The notes under the pieces: generated by a model
What the model was told of the DNA's origin: nothing
The model's input: the letters and a program-made list of their open reading frames with translations, nothing else
The model's database searches: none
Part shown: piece after piece, positions 48,628-56,390 of the stretch
Position numbering within the stretch: position 1 is the first letter of the stretch
Layout of the letters: the number at the start of each line of letters is the position of its first letter
Origin: Abditibacterium sp.
GTDB lineage: Bacteria; Armatimonadota; Abditibacteriia; Abditibacteriales; Abditibacteriaceae
Direction of reading: 5' to 3'
Assembly: GCA_030448265.1 (NCBI GenBank)
Contig: JAUJNG010000004.1
Coordinates: forward strand, 145,061 to 209,060
DNA length: 64,000 nt
Made by a program: the position numbers and the translations under genes

Positions 48628-49743
48628 TCAGACCGTCAGGCCGCGCGCCGCAAGTTCGGCGCCCGCGCTTTCGACGCGATCAATGGCGACCTGGCCTTCG
48701 AGCCAGCCCGCGAGTTCGGCCAGACCGTCCTCAAAATCAACCTGCGGCTCGAAGTCCAGCACGCGGCGCGCTTTGGAAATGTCGGCGAAGCAGTGGCGAA
48801 TGTCTCCCACACGACATTTCCCGACGATTTCGGCTTCAATCTCGGTTCTATCGAGCGCGCGGGCCAGCGAAGCGGCGACATCGCGCACGCTGCGCGCCTG
48901 GCCCGACCCGACGTTGAAAACTTCGCCCGCCGCATCGGGAGTTTCGAGCGCCAGACGGCAGGCGCGCGCCACATCGCGGACGTGGACGAAATCGCGCTGC
49001 TGCCAACCGTCTTCGTTGATGAGCGGCGCGCGATGGTTGAGATAGCGCGCCGCGAAAATCGCCAGCACGCCGGTGTAGGGATTGGAAAGCGCCTGGCGCG
49101 GGCCGTAGATGTTGAAAAAACGCAGCGCGACGGCCTCGAAACCGTAGGCGCGGCCCGTGATGAGGCAGAGCCGCTCCTGATCGTATTTGGAGAGCGCGTA
49201 AACCGAAGAAAGAGAGGGAATTTTGGTTTCGGGCGTGGGGAGCGGCTCCATGACCTCGCCGTTTTGATCGCGCAGTTCCCAATCGCGCGCCTGCAACTGC
49301 GCCAGAGTGCGCTCGCCGCCGCCAACGAGTTGGCCCCTTCCATCGCGGTAAAGCCCTTCGCCGTAAATGCTCATGCTCGACGCCACAACGAGGCGTTCGA
49401 CGGGCTGGTCGGCGAGCGATTCGAGCAAAATCGCGGTGCCGAGGTTGTTGACCGAGGTATAGCGCTCGATTTGATACATCGACTGCCCCACGCCCACCAG
49501 CGCGGCGAGATGAAACACCGCATCGACGCCGCGCAGGGCGCGCTGCACGGTGTCGCGGTCGCGGATATCGCCGCGCAGCAGTTCGACGCTGGGATCGAGA
49601 TAGGACGGACACGCGCCGTCGCTGTGAACCTGGGCTTCGAGCGCATCCAAAACGCGGACATGGTAACCGCAGGCGAGCAGTTCGTCGGCGACAAACGAAC
49701 CAACGAAACCAGCGCCGCCGGTGAGAAGAACAGTTTTGGTCAT
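48628..49743 (-). CDS. NAD-dependent SDR epimerase/dehydratase
   Basis: A 371-residue extended SDR. NAD loop LLTGGAGFVGSFVADELLAC; catalytic SSVYALSKYDQE (Tyr and Lys); VASSMSIYGEG places the Ser. A ~40-residue insertion with charged residues (GERTLAQLQARDWELRDQNG) lies before the catalytic Tyr. First gene of the minus-strand glycan cluster. Probably a UDP-glucose 4-epimerase-like enzyme; donor unknown. The longest frame extends to 49902 through a family A palindrome, so ATG 49743 is chosen. Confidence 0.86.
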   Translation of the reverse strand: MTKTVLLTGGAGFVGSFVADELLACGYHVRVLDALEAQVHSDGACPSYLDPSVELLRGDIRDRDTVQRALRGVDAVFHLAALVGVGQSMYQIERYTSVNNLGTAILLESLADQPVERLVVASSMSIYGEGLYRDGRGQLVGGGERTLAQLQARDWELRDQNGEVMEPLPTPETKIPSLSSVYALSKYDQERLCLITGRAYGFEAVALRFFNIYGPRQALSNPYTGVLAIFAARYLNHRAPLINEDGWQQRDFVHVRDVARACRLALETPDAAGEVFNVGSGQARSVRDVAASLARALDRTEIEAEIVGKCRVGDIRHCFADISKARRVLDFEPQVDFEDGLAELAGWLEGQVAIDRVESAGAELAARGLTV

Positions 49744-49845
49744 GAGGAAGAAGCGTCGGCACGATTTTACCCGACCTAACAACTCGCTGCGACCCTCTTC
49801 ATTTTTGGATGTTCTTCGGATCAAAACCTGTGAGAATTGATTCCA

Positions 49846-49910
49846 GACGGGGCTTGCGCCCTCTTCCAATCTGTGGGTTCCGATGATTGGAAAAGGGCGC
49901 AAGCCCCGCC
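49846..49910. repeat. Palindromic element, family A, copy 2
   Basis: Arms 49846-49870 and 49886-49910 match at 23 of 25 positions; core GGGGCTTGCGCCCTCTTCCA. It lies in a divergent intergenic region between the epimerase gene and the next plus-strand gene. Confidence 0.93.
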
Positions 49911-49983
49911 TGTGGTTCCTGCGGCCCCAAGTCGACTTGGCACACGCGACACGAAAGCTTTATTCTTTTTGTTTGAGGAAAAA

Positions 49984-50730
49984 ATGACCGACTCAGCGCC
50001 TCGCTCGGAGCGATTCACGCAAACCAACGGCAGGGGAGTCCTCGAACTGCGCGGCGGCGATTTGGAAATCGGGTTGTGGGTGGGGGGCGCGCCGCTCGTT
50101 TTCGATGCCGCCGATGGCGGCCCGAGCCTTGGCCGCTTCACCATTTTGCTCGACGGCAAGCCACGCCCCGAAATCGACGCGCAAATCGCGCGCGAGGCGG
50201 CCCAGGGTTTTACGGATGCGAAATCGCTGGCCGAGGCGCTTCGCCCGTTGCTGGATTTGATGCCCAATGGCGAATACGAACTTTCGTTGCAAACGTTGCG
50301 CTACGGCGCGAGCGATTATCAGGTGACCGATTGGGACGCCCATCAGAAGTTTTCCAGGGGCCGAAGAGCCTCGATTTATCCCTACGATTTGGTTTTGATT
50401 TTCACCCAGCCTTACGATTCGCTGGATGAAGAAACGATTTTGAATTACGCCGCCGCCATCGAAGCGGGACAGCAGCCGACGGCCATCGTGTGGACGGCGC
50501 GAGATCAAACCACACACTTCGTTTTGGATGGGCATCACAAATTCGCGGCCTACTGGCTTCTCCAGCGCGACACTCCGATGCTATTGATCGAATCGGAACT
50601 GACTCAACCGGTTTCGTTTGCTCAGGCGCGCGGCCTGGTGCCCGAATCGGCACAACCCAATTATCTGCGTGACAAAGAATGGACGGAGAAAAACCTGCTG
50701 TCAAAAATCAAAGACCGTTTTGATTGGTAG
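49984..50730 (+). CDS. Hypothetical protein with ParB-like DGHHKFAA motif
   Basis: A 248-residue soluble protein, no family firmly recognised. The most telling segment is FVLDGHHKFAAYWLLQRDTP (about 180-199), which resembles the DGHHR core of ParB/sulfiredoxin-like folds, where the motif binds nucleotide. Preceded by ILNYAAAIEAGQQPTAIVW, like the first ParB-like helix. No helix-turn-helix, so not a partition protein. GAGGAAAA precedes the ATG. Single gene between two divergent minus-strand clusters. Confidence 0.65.
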   Translation: MTDSAPRSERFTQTNGRGVLELRGGDLEIGLWVGGAPLVFDAADGGPSLGRFTILLDGKPRPEIDAQIAREAAQGFTDAKSLAEALRPLLDLMPNGEYELSLQTLRYGASDYQVTDWDAHQKFSRGRRASIYPYDLVLIFTQPYDSLDEETILNYAAAIEAGQQPTAIVWTARDQTTHFVLDGHHKFAAYWLLQRDTPMLLIESELTQPVSFAQARGLVPESAQPNYLRDKEWTEKNLLSKIKDRFDW

Positions 50731-50754
50731 GATTCATCCCTCTGCGGAGAAAAC

Positions 50755-51579
50755 CTACGCCCCGCACGCCGCCGACAGCACCGCGCGCGGCTTGTGGCCC
50801 TCGACGCTGTAAAGGCTCGTCCACTCGCCTTCGTAGTAGCGCCCGCGCAGGAGAATTTCCATTTTCCCGTCGCCGTTGGCATCCAAAACCGCCGCCAGAC
50901 GATAAAACGAGGGCGCATTGAACGTTCTGGCGCGCGGGTAAAACTCGCCTTCCAAAATCCTGTTTTCGACCTTGCCCCGCACCAGTCTCCGCAGCAAAAG
51001 CAGCGAATAGTCGCCCGCGCGCGAAGCGGCGGAAATGCTGCGCGGGTCGTTGTTATATTCCAGCTTGTTGGTCGCGGTGAGCAGCACTTCCTGATTACCG
51101 TCGCCCTCCAGATCGACGCGCCAAATTTGGGTGATTTTGACTCTGGGCCGCGCGATGCCGCGCGATTTCAAAATCGCCGCCACGACCGCGCGATAGGCGG
51201 GCTGATGGACGCTCTCGATGCGCGGCCTGCGCGGCAGCGGGTTGGCGAGGCCGCCGAGCGCGAATTCGGCGTTCTTATTGGGCGAGATGCGAGTAAAAAG
51301 CGTGTCGGGGCACGGCGGGCCTTGCGATTTTGGCGCGTCGCCGCGTCCCTGCCCCAGCAAGCGCGTCGCGCTGAAAAGCCGGTAGGAAGCGCTGGGGGGA
51401 AGAGCGCGCGCCGTGGTTTTGGCGTCGAGCCATTGTCCGCCCCGACTGCCGCCCAGCAAAAAGCCGGACGGCACATCGACAAGCGGCGCGACGGCGCTCG
51501 TTTGAGGCGCGAGAGCGCCGTTTTTCAGGGTCAAGCCCAGGACGAGACAGAGAAGCGAAAAGCCAAACCAATTTTTCAT
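50755..51579 (-). CDS. Secreted hypothetical protein with VCBS/FG-GAP-like calcium motifs
   Basis: A 274-residue exported protein. An N-terminal signal peptide (about 1-22) is followed by a Pro/Ala-rich region, and the C-terminal half holds two DxDxDGxxE-like loops (RVDLEGDGNQEVLL, about 160; AVLDANGDGKMEILL, about 235) as in VCBS/FG-GAP beta-propeller units. Only partial repeats exist, so it is not a full propeller. It is 3 bases downstream of the kinase, so it belongs to the same operon and might be its sensory or output partner. Confidence 0.7.
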   Translation of the reverse strand: MKNWFGFSLLCLVLGLTLKNGALAPQTSAVAPLVDVPSGFLLGGSRGGQWLDAKTTARALPPSASYRLFSATRLLGQGRGDAPKSQGPPCPDTLFTRISPNKNAEFALGGLANPLPRRPRIESVHQPAYRAVVAAILKSRGIARPRVKITQIWRVDLEGDGNQEVLLTATNKLEYNNDPRSISAASRAGDYSLLLLRRLVRGKVENRILEGEFYPRARTFNAPSFYRLAAVLDANGDGKMEILLRGRYYEGEWTSLYSVEGHKPRAVLSAACGA

Positions 51580-51582
51580 ATT

Positions 51583-53622
51583 TCACCGCGCCGAAGCGAC
51601 GCCCGAAAGCGCCGCGTAAAGCAGCAAAAGCGCCGCGCCCCAGCCGAGCGCAATCGCGCCGATGCGAATCGAAAGCGCGTCCTTGAAGCGCCGCAGCGAA
51701 CCCCACAGCGCGCCCGCCAGAGTTCCGGCGAACATCCACGCCCCAGGCGCGAAAGGGCCGACGTTGGGGCTAAATATCGGTCGCAGCGCGGCGTCGCCCG
51801 CCGTGAGAAGTTCGTTGCCGAATATTCCTGCGCCCAAAACCGCCAGCGTGCCGAAAAACCCCATCGAAAGCCACAGCGCGCACGAACGGCGCGAGAGGGA
51901 TTCCAAGGTCACCAGGGCGAACAAAACCAGCCCGAAAACGCCCCCGAAAAGCGGCGCGACGGGCCACCATTTCGGAATTTGATTTAACCAGCCCAAACTC
52001 ACTTGCTGGGGCGCATAAAGCGCCGGAAGCGCCCGAATCAGCCCGCCCGCGACCATGCCCGCCGCGCCGTAAAGCAAAACCGTCCAAAACGGCGCCAGCC
52101 ACGACGGGCCGCGCACATCGGCTTCGAAGGGAACAGAAAACTGGCCCGCCGACGAATCGAGGGAGAGTTCGCCCGCGTAGTGCCCAGGGCGCAAGCGATT
52201 GGCGTCGAACGTGACGGGAAGGCGCGCGCGGTTGCCGTCCCATTCGCCATACGTCGAAACGGCGGGGTGCGAGGCGCGCACCAGGCCGAACAGATGGCCG
52301 CGCCCGCGATTTTCCACGCGCAAATCGAGAGTTTTCTGCGCGTCGGGCGAGAGGGAGCCGAAACGCAGCGTGGGCGACGAGACTTCCAAAATCGGTCGCG
52401 GCAACCCCAGCGCCTGGGCGAAGGCTTCGAGCGCCTGTTTGGGCCGCGCCGGATAGCGCCCGCGAATCTCCGCCGCGCGCCGCGCCAGTTCGGTTTCGCC
52501 AGTGGACGCGAGCCAGTGTTCGATTTCGCCGCGCGAAAGCCGCAGCGCCGCTTCGTCGCGAAATTCATCGAGCAGAGGCGCCAACTCCGCGACATTGCGC
52601 GCGTAGTGGCCGGAGCGAAAAACGAAGGGTTCGATTTCGCTCTGGGTGAGAACGGCAGTCGAAACCGGAGCCGACGCCGCGACGGGCGCGGCAGTGAGGT
52701 TTTCGATTCGTTGCACCAGTTCCGCGCCGTTTTGGGGGCGATTGGCGGGTTCGAGCGCGATGCATTCCATCACCAATTTATCGAGCGCGGCGGGAAGGTG
52801 CGGGTCGAAATCGCGCGGGGTGTGGCTTCGCATCGCGCGCAGGTCGTTTGGCTCAGTCGGATCGCGCGCCGTGAGCAGATGATACATCGTCATGCCCCAG
52901 GCGTGAACATCGCTGCGCGCATCGGGACTGCGGCGCTCGGACGGCGATTCGGGCGCGTAGCCAATCGTGCCGCCGCCCTGGGTGTGACGCTGCACCTGCG
53001 TGCCGTAGCGGTCGCCCGACGCGGCAGGGCCACTGGTGGCGATGCCGAAATCGAGTAGAACCGCTTCATCGGCCTCGGCGCGCAGGCGGATGTTTTCCGG
53101 CTTGATGTCGCGGTGAACGAAACCGCGCGCGTGAATGTGCGCCAGAGCCGACGCGACATCGGCGCCGTAATCGAGCGCCGCTTCGGCCTCGATTCTGCCG
53201 CCGTTCTGGGTCGCCAGTTGCAGCAGATCCGGCCCCGCGATGTATTCCATCACTAGATAATGCCGCGACGAAACCGCAACGAGCGGCGCGTTGTGATCGG
53301 GACAGCGATTCTGCGCGGGAAAATCGAGTCCGCAGACCGGACACACGCGCCAGTCGCCGGAAAATGGCTCGTAATGCCCCGACACGATATGGGGATGGCG
53401 CAGTTTGGAAAGATGAGTCGCTTCGGCGCGAAACTGCTTCAGTGCGTGTTCGCGCTCGCCGCCGCTTTCGTCCAGAACGTGCAGTTCCTTGACGGCGACG
53501 GGCACGTCCAATTCCAAATCGCGGCAGCCGTAAACCGTGCCGAACGCGCCGCTTCCCAGCAATTTTCGCACTTCGTAGCGATTCTGGATGCGGTCGTTCT
53601 GGCGGTGGTGGAGTTGGGGCAT
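51583..53622 (-). CDS. Membrane Ser/Thr protein kinase with zinc-binding insert
   Basis: A 679-residue protein. The kinase domain (about 12-290) has the G loop LLGSGAFGTVYG, Lys in VAVKEL, VHRDIKPENIRLR (catalytic Asp), LLDFGIA and GTIGYAPE. Between beta strands there is CPVCGLDFPAQNRCPD, a zinc-ribbon-like insert unusual for kinases. After a linker comes an Ig-like beta domain (about 400-495) and four to five C-terminal membrane helices (about 500-679). Kinase is likely cytosolic with a membrane anchor. Operon partner PP2C, VWA and FHA genes lie upstream. Confidence 0.9.
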   Translation of the reverse strand: MPQLHHRQNDRIQNRYEVRKLLGSGAFGTVYGCRDLELDVPVAVKELHVLDESGGEREHALKQFRAEATHLSKLRHPHIVSGHYEPFSGDWRVCPVCGLDFPAQNRCPDHNAPLVAVSSRHYLVMEYIAGPDLLQLATQNGGRIEAEAALDYGADVASALAHIHARGFVHRDIKPENIRLRAEADEAVLLDFGIATSGPAASGDRYGTQVQRHTQGGGTIGYAPESPSERRSPDARSDVHAWGMTMYHLLTARDPTEPNDLRAMRSHTPRDFDPHLPAALDKLVMECIALEPANRPQNGAELVQRIENLTAAPVAASAPVSTAVLTQSEIEPFVFRSGHYARNVAELAPLLDEFRDEAALRLSRGEIEHWLASTGETELARRAAEIRGRYPARPKQALEAFAQALGLPRPILEVSSPTLRFGSLSPDAQKTLDLRVENRGRGHLFGLVRASHPAVSTYGEWDGNRARLPVTFDANRLRPGHYAGELSLDSSAGQFSVPFEADVRGPSWLAPFWTVLLYGAAGMVAGGLIRALPALYAPQQVSLGWLNQIPKWWPVAPLFGGVFGLVLFALVTLESLSRRSCALWLSMGFFGTLAVLGAGIFGNELLTAGDAALRPIFSPNVGPFAPGAWMFAGTLAGALWGSLRRFKDALSIRIGAIALGWGAALLLLYAALSGVASAR

Positions 53623-53634
53623 GGAAACGGCGAA

Positions 53635-53666
53635 ATCCCCGCGCCGCAGAGGTGCGGCGCGGGGAT
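53635..53666 (-). terminator. Hairpin between the small acidic gene and the kinase gene
   Basis: ATCCCCGCGCCGCA pairs with TGCGGCGCGGGGAT, a 14-bp perfect stem with a 4-nt loop, followed on the minus strand by TTCG. It may partly terminate or stabilise the mRNA between the two genes. Confidence 0.65.
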
Positions 53667-53676
53667 GGGGAACAAT

Positions 53677-53895
53677 TTAGGGGCTGGTGACGATCGGAAC
53701 GGGGATTTGAGAGGGCGATGCGTCTTCGCCGGTTTCCGGCCCTGGAGTGGCCTGGCGCTCGACATCGGCTCCGTCCTGCGCTACGCCGCTCTGACTAATT
53801 TCGTCAATCAGGGATTGGGTTTCTTCGGGCGTTTGGCCCACTTGCATGGGTTTGGCTTCGGTGATGGGCGAGGGGTTTTGGTCGGTGGCTGACAT
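53677..53895 (-). CDS. Small acidic disordered protein
   Basis: A 72-residue Pro/Glu/Gln/Ser-rich protein without a predicted fold, in the phosphorylation operon. CAGGAG lies at good distance before ATG 53895, which supports translation. Being disordered and rich in Ser/Thr, it may be a kinase substrate; that is a guess. The upstream gap holds a long inverted repeat. Confidence 0.6.
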   Translation of the reverse strand: MSATDQNPSPITEAKPMQVGQTPEETQSLIDEISQSGVAQDGADVERQATPGPETGEDASPSQIPVPIVTSP

Positions 53896-53967
53896 GGTAA
53901 CTCCTGAGAAATGATCGCTGCCGGTTTTGCAAAAATTGCACCTCGACGCAGATTTCGAGCCATTCAA

Positions 53968-54136
53968 TAGACCTCTTGCAAAAGTGCCTATTCGAAATTG
54001 GCAGCGACTGAAGTCACCGCAACAACGACGCGAAGTCCGCCAGCGCGGACTGGAGACTCCCCAACCTGCGAAGGCAGGTTTCGCGCCGTTGTTGCGGTGA
54101 CTTCAGTCGCTGCAAGCCACTTTTGCAAGAGGTCTA
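53968..54136. repeat. Long inverted repeat with unpaired arm insertions
   Basis: TAGACCTCTTGCAAAAGTG (53968-53986) pairs with CACTTTTGCAAGAGGTCTA near 54118-54136; further in, GCAGCGACTGAAGTCACCGC pairs with GCGGTGACTTCAGTCGCTGC. A 13-nt stretch is unpaired on the left side only. It sits at the 3' end of the AIM24 gene. Confidence 0.93.
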
Positions 54137-54143
54137 ATTCTCT

Positions 54144-54848
54144 TCAGCGTGCCTGTCCGGTCACGACGGGCACTTCTTCAAACGGCTGAATCACCACGAA
54201 ACCTTCGCCGCGAAACACCATTTGAAAGGTTTCGCCGCCGCCGCGCCCCATCAGGGTTTTGAACGAGGTGTCCATTTTCAGTTCTGGCGTCAAATCGCCC
54301 GACCACGCGATGGTGGCGTTGGGATCGGTCACGACGGCATCATTGGGCGTGACGCGCAGCGTGAGCGGCGCGCCGTGCGACATCATGGCGACCATGCCGT
54401 TGCCGCTCAATTTCACCGAAAACAGCCCGCCCGCCATCATGCCCGCGACGCGGCGATGCATGGTGATTTCGTATTTCACGGCGTCTTCAAAGGCGAGCAA
54501 ATCGTTGCCCGACACGTTGATGGTTTCGCCCTGCAAGCGCAAAATGGTGACGTTTTTAGCGTTGTCGGCGAGATAGCACACGCCCTGCCCCTCGATTTTG
54601 GAAAGCGGCGCCATTTCGCCCGAAACCATTTTCATGAGGGCATTGCCCAACCCGCCTTCGAGCATCCCTTCGCGTTTGAAGGTGAGGTTGCCGCGATAGG
54701 CGACCATCGCGCCCAGTTTGCTCCACATCCGCCCGTTGACGTGGACTTCGAGCATTTTGGGGCTTTCCAGTTCAAAGACATCGCCAGGCCGGTCGCGCTC
54801 GGCGGTGTCGGATAGAAATTGTTGGAGTGAATGTGTGGGTTCGTTCAT
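54144..54848 (-). CDS. AIM24 family protein
   Basis: A 234-residue beta-rich protein of the AIM24 (DUF124/TIGR00266) type. MVAYRGNLTFKREGM and NVTILRLQGETINVSGNDLLAF are the repeat-like strands of the family. Bacterial members have no established enzymatic role; the yeast homologue helps organise the mitochondrial inner membrane. The family often sits near phosphorylation and stress genes, and here it lies in the kinase operon. Overlaps the preceding gene by ATGA. Confidence 0.85.
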   Translation of the reverse strand: MNEPTHSLQQFLSDTAERDRPGDVFELESPKMLEVHVNGRMWSKLGAMVAYRGNLTFKREGMLEGGLGNALMKMVSGEMAPLSKIEGQGVCYLADNAKNVTILRLQGETINVSGNDLLAFEDAVKYEITMHRRVAGMMAGGLFSVKLSGNGMVAMMSHGAPLTLRVTPNDAVVTDPNATIAWSGDLTPELKMDTSFKTLMGRGGGETFQMVFRGEGFVVIQPFEEVPVVTGQAR

Positions 54849-55171
54849 GGTGCCTCCTTGGGAAATTCCATGTTTTTGATGAATTGTTGAATTTTTGCGT
54901 AGGCCGATTCGAGAGAGTCGCAGTTGCGCGCCATTTCGATGAGCGATTCAAAATCGACATCTTCGCGCACCAAAGACGAAGGAATCGAATGCTGCTCGTA
55001 AATTCCTTCGGCAAGATAAAATTCGTGCATCGGGTCGCTTGGATCGTATTCCGGTGCCAGCGAACCGCCCGCCGCCAGATAACGTTCCCACAATCGCGCC
55101 GAACGCTCCAGGCGCGCTCGAACTTCTTCTGCACTGAGCTGACCGAGCGAATTTTCGGCTTCTTTTTTCAT
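54845..55171 (-). CDS. Hypothetical protein in phosphorylation operon (A)
   Basis: A 108-residue soluble helical protein, no family recognised. LSAEEVRARLERSARLWERY and FESLIEMARNCDSLESAYAK are clear helices. Its start and stop overlap its neighbours by ATGA on both sides, so it is co-translated with them. It is probably an accessory protein of the AIM24 module. Confidence 0.68.
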   Translation of the reverse strand: MKKEAENSLGQLSAEEVRARLERSARLWERYLAAGGSLAPEYDPSDPMHEFYLAEGIYEQHSIPSSLVREDVDFESLIEMARNCDSLESAYAKIQQFIKNMEFPKEAP

Positions 55172-55584
55172 GGAAAAATCTGCTTGAAAATGGAGATAAC
55201 TCCCGCAACAAAGACCATTGCAATCAGGAGTGCGCCAACCGCGCAACCGAGGAAACAAGGCCAATCTGAGGAGCGTGAACTCGAATCATAAGGCGAATCC
55301 TGCGTCCAATCTTCTCGGCGCTCGAACCAGTTGAGAAAAACATCGGAATTTTCATCGAACAATCCCTCAGCGTCAATGGATAAAACTTCGGGGCGCTCCG
55401 CATCGAGAGGAGAAACAGTTGCCTGCAAGAACAGCGCGGCCAAGCGCAAATATCCGGCGCGATTGGCGACGATGTAGCTTTCATCCGGCCCGCCTCCGTG
55501 CTGAGTGATGCGAATTTTGGCGCCACCCAACGGCGCGGCCTCTTCCAACCGCGCCACTATTCCCCGAATTGCATCGTCATCCAT
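55168..55584 (-). CDS. Hypothetical protein with C-terminal membrane anchor (B)
   Basis: A 138-residue protein with an acidic N-terminal domain (about 1-105) and one C-terminal membrane helix (about 112-134, CFLGCAVGALLIAMVFVAGV). No family recognised. Tail-anchored topology places the N-terminal domain in the cytosol, where the other operon proteins act. Coupled by ATGA to the next gene. Confidence 0.68.
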   Translation of the reverse strand: MDDDAIRGIVARLEEAAPLGGAKIRITQHGGGPDESYIVANRAGYLRLAALFLQATVSPLDAERPEVLSIDAEGLFDENSDVFLNWFERREDWTQDSPYDSSSRSSDWPCFLGCAVGALLIAMVFVAGVISIFKQIFP

Positions 55585-55596
55585 AAAACCACGAAA

Positions 55597-56298
55597 TCAC
55601 ACCGGCAGCAGCCGCAAAACCACTTTGCCGAACGCGATTTTATCGCCCAGTTTCACCATCTGCGGCACGTTGTCGGCAATCGGTTTGTTGTTGACCCGCG
55701 TTTTGTTGGAGCCGCCCAGATGCGTCACGCTCAAATTTCCGTTCTCGAAACTTAAAGTCGCGTGGCGGCGGTGAACGTAGCCCGCGTCCTGGTCGCTCAA
55801 ATCGATGTCGGGATAAATTTCTTCGTCCTCGTCTTCGCGGCCCACCAGCAGTTCTGCGTCGCCCAAAACGAACTGCGCGCCGACAGTCTGGCCCTGTTCC
55901 ACGACCAGTTTCACATTCCCTGGCGCGAGATCGCCGCCCGCAGGCGGAGCGGAAGTTGGAGCAGTGAGCGCCGCATCGAAGGGCGTGCTTTCCATTTCGG
56001 CCTGAGTCGGCAAATCATCGGGCGCGGGCGCATCAAGAGGCGGCGCCAGACCGCTATCGGGGAGCGAGCCGAAAATATCATCGGTCGCGGCGACGGCGGG
56101 CGTCACGGCGGCTTGCAGTTCGGCGCCGCACGCTTCGCACGCGAGGTTGTCGGCAGGGTTTTGGTGCGCGCATTTCGGGCACGCGACCAAATTTTCATCG
56201 CTCGAAGTCGCGGCGGCTTGCGGCAACTCTTCGCCGCACATCTCGCAAAACTGCGTGCCATCGACGTTTTCCTGCTGGCAGGATGGACAGATAATCAT
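55597..56298 (-). CDS. Double zinc-ribbon FHA-domain protein
   Basis: A 233-residue protein. Two N-terminal zinc ribbons (CPSCQ/CEMCG, about 4-21; CPKCA/CEACG, about 39-58), a Pro/Ala linker, then an FHA domain (about 130-230) with LLVGREDED, the HRRHATLSF His loop and NNKPI. FHA domains bind phosphothreonine, so this protein should read the mark set by the operon's kinases. The ribbons may recruit it to a partner. A family B palindrome lies before its ATG. Confidence 0.9.
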   Translation of the reverse strand: MIICPSCQQENVDGTQFCEMCGEELPQAAATSSDENLVACPKCAHQNPADNLACEACGAELQAAVTPAVAATDDIFGSLPDSGLAPPLDAPAPDDLPTQAEMESTPFDAALTAPTSAPPAGGDLAPGNVKLVVEQGQTVGAQFVLGDAELLVGREDEDEEIYPDIDLSDQDAGYVHRRHATLSFENGNLSVTHLGGSNKTRVNNKPIADNVPQMVKLGDKIAFGKVVLRLLPV

Positions 56299-56324
56299 AG
56301 TTTTCCTTGAGGAAGACGGTAAAT

Positions 56325-56390
56325 AGGAGACGGAATGCGGAAGACCGAATTTCGCGCTTAGCTCTCCCGTCTCCCGTATTCCGTCTCCCT
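56325..56390. repeat. Inverted/tandem repeat, family B, copy 3
   Basis: AGGAGACGGAATGCGG (56325-56340) pairs with CCGTATTCCGTCTCCCT (56374-56390, one mismatch). The right side carries tandem TCTCCCG units. The end coincides with the first base of the VWA gene's stop (56390-56392). Confidence 0.85.

Noticed and set aside
49837-49983. N-terminal extension of the ParB-like-motif protein
   Set aside because: It would translate a family A palindrome; a proper ribosome-binding site precedes ATG 49984.
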